Positions 35,189-46,389 are shown, numbered from the stretch's first letter. The stretch: DNA of 64,000 nucleotides from Epiperipatus broadwayi (GCA_028023455.1 JAQFVV010000207.1:1022208-1086207); one strand, 5' to 3'. The notes: generated by a model not told the origin, from the sequence alone. Made by a program: numbers and translations.

Positions 35189-35335
35189 GACAGGATGGCT
35201 CAGTTGATTAAAGTGTTACCTTAAAATTAAATATTCAAGAATCTGTCCAGATTCAATTTCCAATCTAGTACTGTCACTGATCAAACTAGCAATACCTGAA
35301 AAAATGAGGAGAATAATACAACTCAAAATATTGGA
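35189..35335 (+). mobile_element. tRNA-derived SINE, copy 1
   Basis: The first part resembles a tRNA gene: GGATGGCTCAGTTGATTAAA includes an A-box (TGGCTCAGTTGA at 35196-35207), and AGATTCAATTTCC at about 35249-35261 is a decayed B-box. The tail (from CAAACTAGCAATACCTG to GAGAATAATAC) matches a second copy at 52060-52175, which marks it as a repeat and not a tRNA gene. The family was transcribed by RNA polymerase III and copied by LINE machinery in trans. This copy is diverged. Confidence 0.72.
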
Positions 35336-36219
35336 CATATACTAAGCAGTGTAATGGTCAGAAAATGTGTGATTCGTTAACATAGTGTAGAATTTGACCA
35401 CCACACAGAATGGCAGCACCATCTAGGTAGCGAAGCCACTCGTAGTACTAAGTTCGAACATAGTTTGTCAGTTCCACAATACAATCTACAACACAATGCA
35501 TCTGATGCGACATTACTAAATATTTCTTCAGGCAAGGTGGTCAGGGATATGCAAGAGATTCATGATTTTATTTTCGAGTTAGCCAATCAGAAATTAATCT
35601 TAAACATTTATATTTAAAGAATTGAGGAAACATATTGAATGGGTATCAAATAAATAAATAAAGAAGTAATGGCAGACATATAGATTGTCATTATTTATTG
35701 AAACATTTTAATAATAAATCATTTACTAATAATATTTGGTAATATTTAAGTTGAGTAATGGAATTTTCTGATATTGTTATATATTCAAGAAATACATTTA
35801 TTTATTTAGAAACATTTATATGAAATCATTTTACCAATAATACTTTATATTTAAGATCTCAGTAGTGGTATTTTCTGCTACTGTTATGTTTACAAAGAAA
35901 AATATATTTATTTGATGACATAATCTAGCTACCTAAAATTCTCGAGCAAGTATTTCTAAGGCATGCCTTTAGGGATTTATGCTTTTGCAATGCAAGAGTC
36001 TAAAGTAAGATTTAGAATAGTAGCGGTGGACATGTATTTATTTAATTAAAAATATTTACTAACAACTAAGGGCAAATATTTATTTGAGAGTGAGTTATGT
36101 CACTAATGCAGGGATGAAGTTATACATAGAATATTAAGTTAATAAAAGAAAACACGTGGTATTTCTAGAAAGGCGATTAAAAGTGGCAGTATATTGAAAC
36201 TACAAAACCATGAATGAGT
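35336..36219. other. Sequence without a recognisable gene
   Basis: Mostly AT-rich. A less AT-rich patch at about 35395-35560 has no open frame or family similarity that I can name. Confidence 0.5.
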
Positions 36220-36435
36220 TTAGAATGGGCTGAAATTTGCCATAAACCCAAAGAGGTAAGTTGTCACATAAGCATAACCAGGGGCAAGTGGTTCATGCCA
36301 CAATTGCTTCCAGGCTGCATGACAGTTGTCAAGTCCTATGGGACATTCATTTGTCAGCTTGTGTAGGATGACTGGGGTTAATTTGAACCCTATAGAATCC
36401 GGAATATTCAAGGCTCGTAATGGGTCATCGCATTT
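36220..36435 (-). CDS. Candidate terminal exon of an unidentified protein
   Basis: On the minus strand a TATATTTTAG splice acceptor is followed directly by a 72-codon open frame from 36435 down to a TAA at 36220. It begins KCDDPLRALNIPDSIGFK, continues through DNCHAAWKQLWHEPLAPGY and ends FGFMANFSPF. Composition is clearly protein-like and much less AT-rich than the flanks, and there is no ATG, which fits an internal or last exon in phase 0. I do not recognise the family. The W-x-x-L spacing after a helical segment faintly recalls death-fold domains, but that is a guess. No neighbouring exon was found. A decayed gene fragment or transposon exon is the alternative. Confidence 0.4.
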   Translation of the reverse strand, partial: KCDDPLRALNIPDSIGFKLTPVILHKLTNECPIGLDNCHAAWKQLWHEPLAPGYAYVTTYLFGFMANFSPF

Positions 36436-39420
36436 CTAAAATATAATACATGTATAATGTATAGATGATTCTGTGAAGATTTAAATATATTTTATAACTC
36501 GGTCCTACATTATCAACATTTAATAAAGAACATTTGCGACTCTCAAAAAAATGCGATTTATGGAATTATTAATTAAAATATAAAACAATATGTAAACTGG
36601 GTGATTATTATAACTAATATGTCAGCCATTTGCTAAGCAGTAGATCCTTGCATTACAATAAATGAAGCATTGAATGCGTGTCGATTTATATGAAAATATT
36701 AAGTTATTTATGAAAGAAAATATTAATGAAAAATTTGACACACATCCACTGTTTCAAGCGATCATAGATTTATACTTAGAAAATTATGAGCATGTGATAA
36801 TTATATAATAAAATGTAGATTTTAAATAAGTACCCAAGAAAGATAGAGTTAGGCAGGCTAGATTATTAAAGAACTTTACATTAAAAAAATTAATAATTAA
36901 TTTCACAGTTTTACAAATGAGAACTTACAGTTTATAGTTTATAAGTTATATAAAGATGAATGAGCTATAGCGGAATATTAGTAGAATACTCTAGAGAATT
37001 TGGATACAGGGTACCTGTTTTATGAGAAGTTTCCCGATTCAACGATCAGCAGCAAATTGTTCGTGATCCTAGCATTAGCAGTTCTTTACAGTATTTAGGT
37101 GATTTAGTTGAATAGCAGCAGCAGTTTTCTAATTGTTCAGGGCAGCAGCTTCTTTGGTTGATTTTATGTAAGGTGTGGGCGTAGGTTCTCGGCAATCAAT
37201 CGACCATCTCTGGGGAGAATAGTCTTTGGTGCTTTCTACTCACGCATACTGTGGCACATAAAAACAATATATATATATATGTATCTTTGGAGACTCTCAA
37301 CTGCTTGAGAGCAAAGCTAAAGTTCAACTCCAAATTTCTAGAAAGTCTCAAATGGCCTCCTTTCTTAGATCTTATCTTTTACATTTTTGTTATAGTTTAT
37401 TTTTGGATTCCACTTAATCTGCCCTGAGGATAATCAATGCATTTTTGTTAAGTTTAATTATAGAGAAAGCTGCCTTTCTATTGTTTACATTTACTTTTTA
37501 CATTTACATTTTATAATTACATTTTGGGAAATTTTTCTTTAATTAATCTATTATCTCTCACCGACTGTTGCTTTTAAAATTTCAAATACAAAAGGGAACA
37601 TATGATTAATTTTATTTTTAATTAAATATTACAATCTATTTCTAAAATTATTACTAAATGAAATTTAAACAAAGCGATAAATAACGGGTTTTATAATTCA
37701 AAATAAATAATTGAAATTATATATTTTTATATAACTAAAAGAAGAAATCTAAATTATATTATTTATCTTTATTTATTGCCTTAAATTTGATATCGAAATG
37801 TGTGCGTGTTTATGGTGAATTCTACATATATCTATACATTTTTAATATTGCCACACACACAATTCAATACCAAAAAGTTTAAATTTGGGTAGGATAGAGC
37901 GGTGAGTGAAAGACAATAGAAAAAGGCGAAACTTAAGATTTGAATACGAATCTTACTGTTTCAGCAGTACATTTAACCTGTGCAATTTATCTCAATTTAT
38001 GATGCTACTTTAGATCTTACGTAAATGAAAAACTATATTTCATGTGTTTTAGCTCCAGAAGTCACACTTATTTAAGAAATCAGATTGAACATATTTCATT
38101 TTGACTTCAATTATATTTTTTCAAACAATTTTAATCTCATCTAGATCTTTTCCAATTTCTTAAAAATCAGACCCATTCTGGATGTGAACTTTTCCATTGG
38201 ATTTATAACTACTGTGATTTTACTCAGTATTTTTTGTTTGTTATCAACTTTACTTTATTCTATTATTTATTTAACAAGTTATTACATTTAAAACAATATT
38301 ATTTCATAATGATTAATCACCATGTTCATGACTTAAGATTTGAAGTCAAGTAAAACTTTTCTGATTTTAAGGAAACTTGATATTTTTTCTAGGTATTTAC
38401 TTTATATCCAATCTAGTTAGCAATCAATTATTAGAATAAATATTTATTTATCCATAGCAGAAAAGTAAATTAAAAAAATATAACTCTTATCACATCATAT
38501 GACTTATTTTGTGTTTTTGGCAGTAGTGATCAAAGTTAAAGGATCACAAACAGTCATAGTTAAAATAGCTCATGGAGAGCAACATCATAGATATCAAAAC
38601 AACTATGCTTAAAGTACACAACATTTGCCCAGAAAAAAACATCATCAGATAACAAAGTAGATCCATAATCTACTAGTGATGAGTCACCAGCCAGCTATGT
38701 TGAACCTACAGATAAAATATCACATCATCAAGCTCAATGAGGCTACAAAGTGACAAAGAGTCATAACAATAAATCTGCATGATTAGGTTCTCCAGGACTT
38801 ATTTTAACTAGGAGAGGAAGTGTCATATCTCATCTTGCCTTCAAATAATGGAACACTCCAGATTCTATCTTATCTAGATCAGATTGGACATTCATTTCTA
38901 TAAACCTATGTATTTGCAGATGAATAACACATAGCCAATGACAAGAAAAGGCTAATAGGTAATAATGCTTATTGAATTTGAATGTTTCCATCAAGGATGA
39001 GCTCTGATAATAAATAGTCAGTCTTTTGAAAAACAGGATAAAGCTAAAAGGTAGAATACACATTCTCTATAATGTTCTGAGATAACTATTATTCAGAATT
39101 TTAAAGACAGTATCTCCATTCTCCAGACAATAAAAATTAAGTTAAATGGTTGATATAGTGAAGCAAGTCCATGTTCATGATTGTAAGCTGCCAGAACTAT
39201 ACATTGGCATAAGACAAACTGTCATAATACAGCAAGAAGAGTCACTAAATTAACTCACAAGGCAGGCTACTAAGATAAATTTGGAAGTGATAGGAAACTT
39301 ATGAAGGAAAATGTGAATCCTTCTTCCATAATTAACACCAGAACTATGAGCTATACTTTGCCAATGAGTTCAGGGCATAGTCATTGTAAAATATAATGTA
39401 AATAAGAAAATAATTTAGAC
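36436..39420. other. Sequence without a supported gene; one GC-richer patch
   Basis: A less AT-rich patch at about 37000-37290 contains CAGCAGCAGC-type words but no long open frame. The minus-strand open frame at 38830-39063 has no recognisable domain. If the exon at 36220-36435 is real, the DNA above 36436 would include its upstream intron. Confidence 0.45.
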
Positions 39421-39905
39421 AAAACATGTCCATTTTGATTCTTTATTAGTTGGGTAAGGCTGGTGATGCCACTATTTTATGTTGATAAGAGTGATGCTAA
39501 TGATGAGGGAAAGGATTTAAGTGACTCATCTACTTTTTTATTTGTGTAGGGATGATACTGATAGTTCTAAACTGCTATCATCAGAAAATCTCTGCAACCA
39601 GAAGAAAGATGATGATAAACGCCCTTATTTTCAGTCATCAAAATCTTTTTTCTGTTATCAAAAGAATGATCCCAGTAATGATTTAATTCTGAAATAAAGG
39701 AAAGATGCTGGTGATGTTTCTATTACAAATTCACTTGGGAATGGCTGGTGATATATCTAATTTGCAGTCATCATAGTTTCTATAGTTAAAGAAATGATGC
39801 ATATATAAATCTGAATAGAGTAAAATGTTGGTGATTACTATTCTAGAGTCAGTGGAGGTATGTTAGTTGATGCATTCACTTTGCAGTCTTGACAGTCTTT
39901 AATCC
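39421..39905. repeat. Diverged satellite-like array, left part
   Basis: Words such as GATGCTGGTGAT, CAGTCATCA followed by an A/T-rich stretch, and GTTTCTATAGTTA recur irregularly, consistent with an old tandem array of unit length about 60-100 bases. Similar words continue at 43740-44020 on the other side of the foldback element and the RTE LINE, so both probably inserted into the array. Confidence 0.4.
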
Positions 39906-39928
39906 ACTGTCAGGGAAAATTTGCTACT

Positions 39929-40391
39929 TATGTTATATAAAGAGCTCACAGATAAGCTCTTAACAAGCTTTGCAGAATATCCCTATCCCCAGACCGGTTT
40001 TTGCTATTGGCTTCCTCAATGAAGTGCCAGGATATTCGAGCATTAGATTAAAAATACCAGGACAATCCAATCACTTTAACTAATAGATACTTAGATTTCT
40101 TTGTAAATTTATTTTTTGTTATTAAGGCTTTGGTAATTTGATATTGCTAAAGCTATTAATATTTGGTGTATCTGAACTTAGTTCAGTCTCATATGGCTAT
40201 TTAAGTTAGATAGCTTTTCTACTTGATAGTTATCAATTATATAGAGTGCTGGGCTTGTTTTGCTATTTTTAATCTTATGCTTGAATATTCTAGCACCTCA
40301 CTGAGGAAGCCATCAGCAGAAACTGGTCTGGGATATTCTGCAAAGCTTCTTTTAAGAGCTTATTTGTGAGCTCTTTATATAATATTAGTAA
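39929..40391. repeat. Foldback element with arms of about 130-180 bases
   Basis: The left arm (about 39929-40110) and right arm (about 40210-40391) are inverted copies. The outer ends read TTATATAAAGAGCTCACA, then TAAGCTCTTA, AAGCTTTGCAGAATATCCC, CAGACC and GGCTTCCTCA blocks. Similarity fades towards the centre. The family differs from the ribozyme-bearing foldbacks and from the 54-61 kb elements. It has no coding capacity and is therefore non-autonomous. Confidence 0.8.
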
Positions 40392-40734
40392 TAAAAGCTT
40401 GTTTAAATTAGAGCATGTGATATCTGACTTGATTTTTTTTTGTAATTTTATTTTATGCTGCTTATTAACTGAAAGGAGACCATTTGATTCCTCTTGGAGG
40501 CCTTAAAGGAACCGAGCAGGGCAAATTCCTAATGTCCACTCCATACATTCTTGTCATTGAAGCTATTATTACTATGTGATTATTCATATAGTATACGAAC
40601 ATGGATCGGCTGCTCACCAACACGCATTAGCCAGCATGGTGAGTTTATTGGCTTTTTACCTCTGAGTTTAAGATCAAGAAACACCATGGTCTTTCTTCTC
40701 AGTGCCTGATAAGGCAGAATGAATGTTTGTGTAA

Positions 40735-41469
40735 ATGATAAATATTTTCCAATACATATATACAATAATGACAGACAAAAATAAAGCATGGCCCTTATTC
40801 CCAGGAGGCTGTAAAGTCACCAACCAAGGCAGTGGTTGGTGGCTGAAGGCTGAGGGTGCTAAGAATCCCCTGATTGCAGACCCAGGCTGCCATTTGATGA
40901 TGACTTTTTATTTAGGTACTTACAACTGCAGATCACTTTCAAGTGAAGGAAGATTGCAAGAATTAGAAGAACTGTCTTATATTAAATGGGACATTATTGG
41001 ACTTTGTGAAGTTAGAAGAAAAGGAGAAGAAACAATTGATTTAAAAAGTGGACATATACTCTATTATAAAGGCACACATATTGGAAATACAAGTGGAGTA
41101 GGATTCATTATAAATAAAAAGTGGAATAACAATATTGTGGAGATTGATGGTGTATCAGACAGAGTGGCAAGATTAGTTATACAACTTAATAGCAGATACC
41201 AAATGCAGATAATTCAGGTTTATGCCCCAACAAGTTCTCATAGTGATGAAGTAGTAGAAGATTTTTACATGGATGTACAAAAGGCTTTTGATCAGAGTAA
41301 ACAACATTTTAAAATTGTTATGGGAGATTTTAATGCTAGAATTGGTAAACAAATAAAAGATGAAAGTGCTCTAGATAATTATGGTTATGGTAATAGAAAT
41401 GAGAGAGGACATAGAATTATGGAGTTGGCAGAAAAAGATAAACTTTATATTATGAATTTTTTTTTTTGA
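40735..41469 (+). pseudogene. RTE LINE ORF, APE-type endonuclease domain
   Basis: 244 residues. The domain starts at about residue 59 with YLGTYNCRSLSS, which holds the catalytic-site asparagine (N64). LCEVRRKGEE carries the metal-binding glutamate (E92). VYAPTSSH (162-169) and GDFNARIG (197-204) supply the catalytic aspartate and asparagine. Residues 26-56 (CKVTNQGSGWWLKAEGAKN...) precede the domain and may be translated leader. The frame is lost in a ten-T run at 41459-41468. The next part, with IDYILTN-like (LDYILTNRKYIF) and SDH motifs at about 41520-41606, is found just downstream in another frame, with a stop right after SDH. The enzyme would nick target DNA for insertion. Confidence 0.85.
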
Positions 41470-41745
41470 GAAAATGTTAAAAGGAAATGGACATGGAAGC
41501 ATTCAAATGAAGATACAGAAGAATTGGATTATATTTTGACTAACAGAAAATACATATTTCAAGATTGTAATGTTCTTAATAAACTTAACACAGGAAGTGA
41601 TCATTGATTAGTAAGGTGTAAGTTACGTGTTAATGTAAAACTAGACAGACAAAAATTATTAAGAAAAACAATATTTACAGTTGATATTCCTAATCTTCAG
41701 AAACATTCTAATGAATTTATATTAGAACTTACAAATAGGTTTTAA

Positions 41746-42144
41746 GTGTTAGGAGATTTTGAACATGATTCAGATTTGAATGAAATTAATATGAAAATAA
41801 CTGATGCACTTTTAAAAACTGCAACAAAGATAGCTGGTAGAAAAAAGCAGCAATTGACTAATAAAATTTCTACTGAGACTAGAGAATTTATGAAGAAAAG
41901 AAGGAATATGAAGATATACAAAAATGATGTATTAAAAAGAATTGAATATCTCGAATTTTGTAAAATGGTACAGAAAAAAGTTGAAAATGATATAAGGAAG
42001 TATAACTGTGCAATAGCAAGGAAAGCTGTAGAAGAAAATAAAAGTCTCAAGAATGTTAAACAACATTTTGGTATTGGTAGGAAATTTATATCTGCAATAA
42101 GAAAAAAAGATGGAATATTACTAAAAAGAGAGACGACATCATGA
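41746..42144 (+). pseudogene. RTE LINE ORF, linker between endonuclease and transcriptase
   Basis: 132 residues, rich in lysine and glutamate and probably helical (ETREFMKKRRNMKIY...FCKMVQKKVENDIRKYN). This is the segment normally found between the two enzymatic domains of RTE proteins. It is separated from the upstream part by a TAA at 41743 and from the transcriptase by a frameshift at about 42130. It has no catalytic motif. Confidence 0.75.
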
Positions 42145-42827
42145 AATTGGTAGAAGATTTTTATCAAGAATTATATAGTAATAAAGAACAAGTACCTCCT
42201 ATATCTATTATATCTTCTGAATTGCCCAGAATTTTAAATGAAGAAGTGAGACATGCAATTAAATGTATGAAGAAAGGAAAGGCTCCAGGAAATGATGGAA
42301 TTATAATTGATATAGTAAAAGAAGCAGGTGAAGAAATAGAAACAATTTTAGCAAAGTTATATACCAAATGTCTAAATGATAAAGATGTACCAGAAGATTG
42401 GAAGAATGCAGTAATAATATTAATATTTAAAAAAGGTGATAAAGAAGATATTAGAAATTACAAACCTATCAGCCTTTTATCAGTTTTATATAAAAATTTT
42501 ACCAAGATAATTACAACTCGTCTACAGAGAACTTTGGATTTCCACCAACCAAGAGAACAAGCTGGATTTAAAAGTGGTTTTAGTACAATAGATCATATCC
42601 AGGTATTGAGAGAATTCATAGAAAGGACAAACGAATATGAGTTGTCATTATGTTTTGGATTTGTAGATTATGAAAAGGCATTCGATTCTATACACATTTC
42701 TTCAGTGATGAAAGCATTGGATCATCAAGGTATAGATCCAGGATATTGTCATATTTTAAAGAATATTTATAAAAATGCAACAGCAACAATTAGATTACAT
42801 AATGATACTGGAAAAAATCAACATTGA
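42141..42827 (+). pseudogene. RTE LINE reverse transcriptase, fingers and first palm block
   Basis: 228 residues. KGKAPGNDGI (46-55), NYKPISLLSVLYK (107-119), EQAGFKSGFSTIDHI (139-153) and VDYEKAFDSI (175-184, catalytic aspartate at 176) are the canonical LINE reverse-transcriptase blocks in correct order. The frame ends in ENNQH-like drift (NDTGKNQH), and the enzyme continues in the overlapping frame that yields IEKGVRQGDSISP. Confidence 0.88.
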
Positions 42828-43287
42828 GAAAGGTGTAAGACAAGGTGACTCCATATCTCCAAAACTTTTTACAGCAGTGCTGCAAGAAGTATTTTGTGGA
42901 TTAAAATGGGAAACTAAAGGAGTGAAAGTAAATGGAGATTATTTACGTCATTTAGATTTCACAGATGATGTAGTTGTTTTTGCAAATAATACTTCAGTGC
43001 TGCAGGAAATGTTGCAGGAGTTAGAAGATGAAAGTAGAAAAGTAGGACTAAAGATAAATGTTAAAAAGACTAAAGTAATGTTTAATCGACTTGCTCAAAA
43101 TATGAAAATAAAGATTGATTATGAAGAATTAGAAGAAGTTAACAATTACAAATACCTTGGTCAGATTATTAATACAGATGAAAACATAATGGAGGAAATT
43201 AATCATAGAATTAAACTTGGTTGGAGTGCTTTTGGTAGAAATAACTTGATACTAAAAGGAAATTTGTTTGAAAAGGATGGTTTTTAA
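42775..43287 (+). pseudogene. RTE LINE reverse transcriptase, catalytic palm and thumb
   Basis: True homology begins at about residue 17 (IEKGVRQGDSISPKLFTAVL). FTDDVVVFA (62-70) is the F-x-DD catalytic box, with T where many LINEs have A; both aspartates are kept. VGLKINVKKTKVMF (91-104) is the block after the box, and NNYKYLGQIINTDE plus IKLGWSAFGRNN follow. The end of this part is the same stretch that survives in the old copy at 7431-8100. Confidence 0.88.
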
Positions 43288-43714
43288 CAAATGTGTTTTA
43301 CCAGTTCTTACTTATGGATCTGAGACTTGGACACTTAATAGAAGAGCAATACATAGACTTCAGACCCCTCAAAGGAGTATGGAGAGATGTATGTTGGGAG
43401 CAACAAGAAGAGATTGAAAACGCAATGTATGGGTAAGACAACAAACAGGTGTTACTGACCGTATTGATAAAATTAAAAGATTGAAATGGAGTTGGGCTGG
43501 ACATATTGCTAGAAGTGATGATAATAGATGGACAATTGAAATTTTAAACTGGATTCCAAGAGATTGTAAAAGACCCAGAAAGAGACCACATGTGAGATGG
43601 ATGGATGAAATAAGAAAATGTGCAGAGGTATTGTGGAGAAGAGAAGCTAAAGATTGGAGAAGATGGATTAAACTTGGAGAGACCTTTATCCTGCAGTGGA
43701 TTGATAATGGTTGA
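43288..43714 (+). pseudogene. RTE LINE ORF, C-terminal segment
   Basis: After a frameshift at about 43285 the text reads FNKCVLPVLTYGSETWTL, then a stop at about 43417. From about 43470 KRLKWSWAGHIARSDDNRW, CKRPRKRPHVRWMDEIRK and a final WRRWIK stretch follow, closing with WIDNG and a stop at 43712. The W-x-GHIAR...RW-DE signature is a hallmark of the RTE C-terminus. Confidence 0.85.
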
Positions 43715-43729
43715 TGATGATGATGATGT
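43700..43729 (+). repeat. GAT-rich 3' tail of the RTE LINE
   Basis: TTGATAATGG is followed by TTGATGATGATGATGATG, directly after the stop codon. RTE elements typically end in short tandem repeats rather than poly(A), so this marks the 3' boundary. Confidence 0.8.
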
Positions 43730-43739
43730 TCTAGCCGAC

Positions 43740-44020
43740 AGTCAAAAAAATATTGGTTATGCTTCTGGTCTGCAACCATAAGAGTTTCTAATCTACCATC
43801 AGAAAAATCATGTTTGTGATATTTCTATAGTCAATAGAGGATTGTTTTGTAATATACATATATATCTATATAGATTGCCTCTTCTGGCATCAGAGTTTCT
43901 TAGTTTGTGAAAATATGCTGATGTTTTTTACTAGGTAATCAGTAAGAGATGATGATGATTCTTTCATTCTCAAATCAATGGAAGAATTATAGTGTGGTCT
44001 CTACTCTTCAGTCAGCTATT
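43740..44020. repeat. Diverged satellite-like array, right part
   Basis: Recurring words (GACAGTCA, CATCAGAAAAATCATG, GTTTCT, GATGATGATGATTCT) resemble those at 39421-39905. It is probably the continuation of the same old array after the inserted foldback and LINE. Confidence 0.35.
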
Positions 44021-44679
44021 TGAAGATTGTTTTGTTTATTCTAAAGAAAGTTATTGCACAAAAGAATCCCCTCTTATAATGAAAAAGCGATACATAATAA
44101 ATGGGGTATGATATTTTTTTCTGAAGAATCTGGTAGGAGATCAATGGGTTAATAAAATTCAATTTCTTACATTTTATTTACATATTATTTTTGATTTATT
44201 TATGTAATTAATTAAAACAATACTTTTTAATAGTGAAGTAATAATTTAATTATATATATATTAATACGAAAGTGCTATATTTATTTAAAAAAGAGTACAC
44301 ATCAAAAATAGAAAAGAAAATATAGAATGAATATATGGATAAAAAATGAAATTGCTCTTGTGTTAATAAACAACTCTTTATAGCTAAAAGAGAGAAAGGG
44401 AATCCGTTGTTAAATGTTTCTAAAATGCTGCAACAAATGCTTTTATTAACGAAAAGTTGACATCTTCAAAAAAGAAAAGTCAATTCAGAAATCAATAAAT
44501 AAAAATCCTCGTTTAGCAAAATTGATTTGACCTCTAGGACTCATTGCTTGATCAATAGACGAAATGCTAAGCCAACTTTTTAGATAAAAAAAATACAAAG
44601 GCACATACGGGTTTCTATATGTAAAATATTTTAAAATAAAATTACTGCTTTGCGTTTTTAGTGGAGAAGTAGAATGCTA
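44021..44679. other. AT-rich sequence without a recognisable gene
   Basis: Nothing could be supported here on either strand. Confidence 0.5.
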
Positions 44680-44805
44680 GAATTTGAAGTGCAAATCCAT
44701 GGATCACGTTTTCAGTTATGCCACTTCCAGTTTGAAAAGGATCACAACCCAGACTTCAAATCTTGAAAACCTTTTTTGACTTCCTGAGCAACATTATTTA
44801 CTTAC
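44680..44805 (+). repeat. Dispersed repeat, copy 1
   Basis: CAGTTATGCCACTTCCAGTTTGA and later AACCTTTTTTGACTTCCTGA-like blocks recur in the same order at about 51770-51930. In that copy the spacer is longer. Class unknown; the copies lie on both sides of the CR1-like LINE cluster. Confidence 0.45.
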
Positions 44806-44974
44806 TGCAGTGTTAAAACATCTCAGGCATTTTTATATAAAAAGAATTAAAGAGCAAACATTGTAGATGAAGCTTTTTTATTGTCAGGTGATAGAAGTTT
44901 AAAGCATTGTTTCGGTGACTCTCCAGTTATCACACTAATTTCTCAAATAATACCTAGGTGGCCACATATGTAAT

Positions 44975-45352
44975 GTGACATATAAAATAAGAAAGCAAGG
45001 TAGTAAAGATGTATATGTTATGGTAGGGACTAATAATTTATTAGAGCCATCAGAGAGAGTAATGGATGAGTATGTAGAATTTATTAGGAATTTGAGGGAG
45101 ATTAAAGAAAGAGTAGGGGTAGTTGGAGTATTACTAAGATTTGACAAGAGACATTTGTTAGATAGGACATGTTCTATAAATAAGAGATTGAAAAAATTGT
45201 GTGAGAGAAATAATGTTGTGTTTGTGGATATATGGGATTGGTTTATTGGAAAGAGGGAGTTATATAGTAAAGATGGACTGCACTTAGGAAAACAAGGAAG
45301 TGAAGTTTTAGGGAGTCTGATATTTAAAGAATATAATTCAGAAAACTTCTAA
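44975..45352 (+). pseudogene. CR1-like ORF1, SGNH-hydrolase (esterase)-like domain
   Basis: 125 residues. VMVGTNNL (15-22) fits block III (G-x-N) of the SGNH fold, VVGVLLR (49-55) the following strand, and CSINKRLKKLC (66-76) the helix. SKDGLHLGKQG (98-108) is the D-x-x-H block V that holds the catalytic aspartate (100) and histidine (103). The block I GDS, with the nucleophilic serine, should lie upstream. At 44885-44905 another frame reads LLSGDRSLK, which looks like GDS changed to GDR. If so, the esterase would lack its serine. ORF1 esterase domains are known from CR1-group LINEs; their role in transposition is unclear. Confidence 0.7.
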
Positions 45353-45548
45353 AGGGGAGTGGGCTTTTAAATTGTAATATTATCAAAAAGAAAAAGAATA
45401 GATGGGATATAAGAAATAAGCAAAAGATGGTTGATTTAGATATAAGTGTAGATGTGGAGAGGGTCTGTAAGATTAATGGTAAGAAAGTTTGTTATAAACA
45501 TAATAGAGAAGAAGGAATCAAAAGAATTTATAAAAGAGTAGTTAGGAA

Positions 45549-46389
45549 AGAAGAAATTGGGTTTTTGAATATGCAAGGTGGTAGGAGACCAGAAAAGTAG
45601 CTGGAGTTAAATAAAGCAATTGAAAATAAAGAGCTTGAGGTATTAGCTGTAGTAGAAACTCATCTAAGAAAAGAAGAAAAACCTATTTTGGAAGAGGTGG
45701 TATGGCAGGGTATAAAATAGAAAAGGAAAAAAGGGGTGGTGGTTTAGATGTTATATCGAAAAAATATTTAAATATTGTTAAATGTCAAGAGCATTTGTGG
45801 TTTGAAATAAGGTTGGATAAACAAGAATGGATGGTGGCTGTAATGTATATAGCCACTGAAAATAGTCAAACTGTAATGGAGTGGAACAGTAGTATATATG
45901 AATGCCTAGTTAAGGATATACAGAGTTTTAAAGAAAAGAGAAGAAGTAATGGTTATAGGGAATATGAATGGACATATTGAAGAAATTGATGATATAGATA
46001 ATAAGAATGATCATTTATTGAAGGAATTTTGTCAAAGAGTAAATTTGAGCATTGGAAATTTATCAAATATTTATGAGGGACAATACACATGGTCTAGGAA
46101 TAATATATTTCACACAATAGATTATGTATTGGTAGAGAAACAGGGAACGAACAAAATATGGAAAATTAAGGTGTTTGATAATGAAGAGAGAGTATGTAAT
46201 GGTGATCATAACTTTATTGTAAGAGAAATGGTTAGTAATGTGATGGAGGATAGAAATAAAGGTAGAAACAATAGAGAAAGATGTGAATGGAGAGTGAATG
46301 ATAAGAATAACTTGAAAGAGTATAAACTAAAAGTTGAAGAAACCATGGAACAGTTGGTTGGGGATGAGTATAAGGACTGGTGTGGTTAA
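45549..46389 (+). pseudogene. CR1-like ORF2, APE-type endonuclease domain
   Basis: The domain begins IGFLNMQGGRRPEK, followed by a TAG at 45598-45600 where related proteins have tryptophan. VVETHLRKEE carries the catalytic glutamate. After a frameshift near 45700 the frame at 45702-45980 reads MAGYKIEKEKRGGGL, WFEIRLDKQEWMVAVMYI. After another shift the frame at 45949-46389 has VIGNMNGHI (residues 2-10), where the GDMN motif has lost its aspartate (D to N). TIDYVLVE and NGDHNFIV (84-91, the SDH-equivalent histidine block) follow. The active site is therefore damaged as well as frameshifted. A stop at 46387 separates it from the linker at 46399-46788. Confidence 0.8.

Larger units (their letters stand above)
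40470..43732 (+). mobile_element. RTE-type LINE, almost full length but frameshifted
   Basis: In order it has a less AT-rich 5' region (about 40470-40900), an APE-type endonuclease, a linker, a reverse transcriptase, the C-terminal WAGHIAR...RW-D segment, and a very short 3' tail of GAT units ending at about 43730. Layout, motif spellings and the short tandem-repeat tail instead of poly(A) fit the RTE clade. The single ORF is broken by stops or frameshifts at about 41460, 41600, 41745, 42130, 42827, 43285 and 43415. A second, shorter and older copy lies at 7431-8100. The exact 5' boundary is uncertain; the poly-T slip at 41459-41468 is the first break. Confidence 0.88.

Noticed and set aside
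41742-42167. 141-codon open frame on the minus strand
   Set aside because: It is opposite the RTE LINE linker, whose plus-strand frame has clear family features; its hydrophobic look comes from the lysine-rich plus strand.
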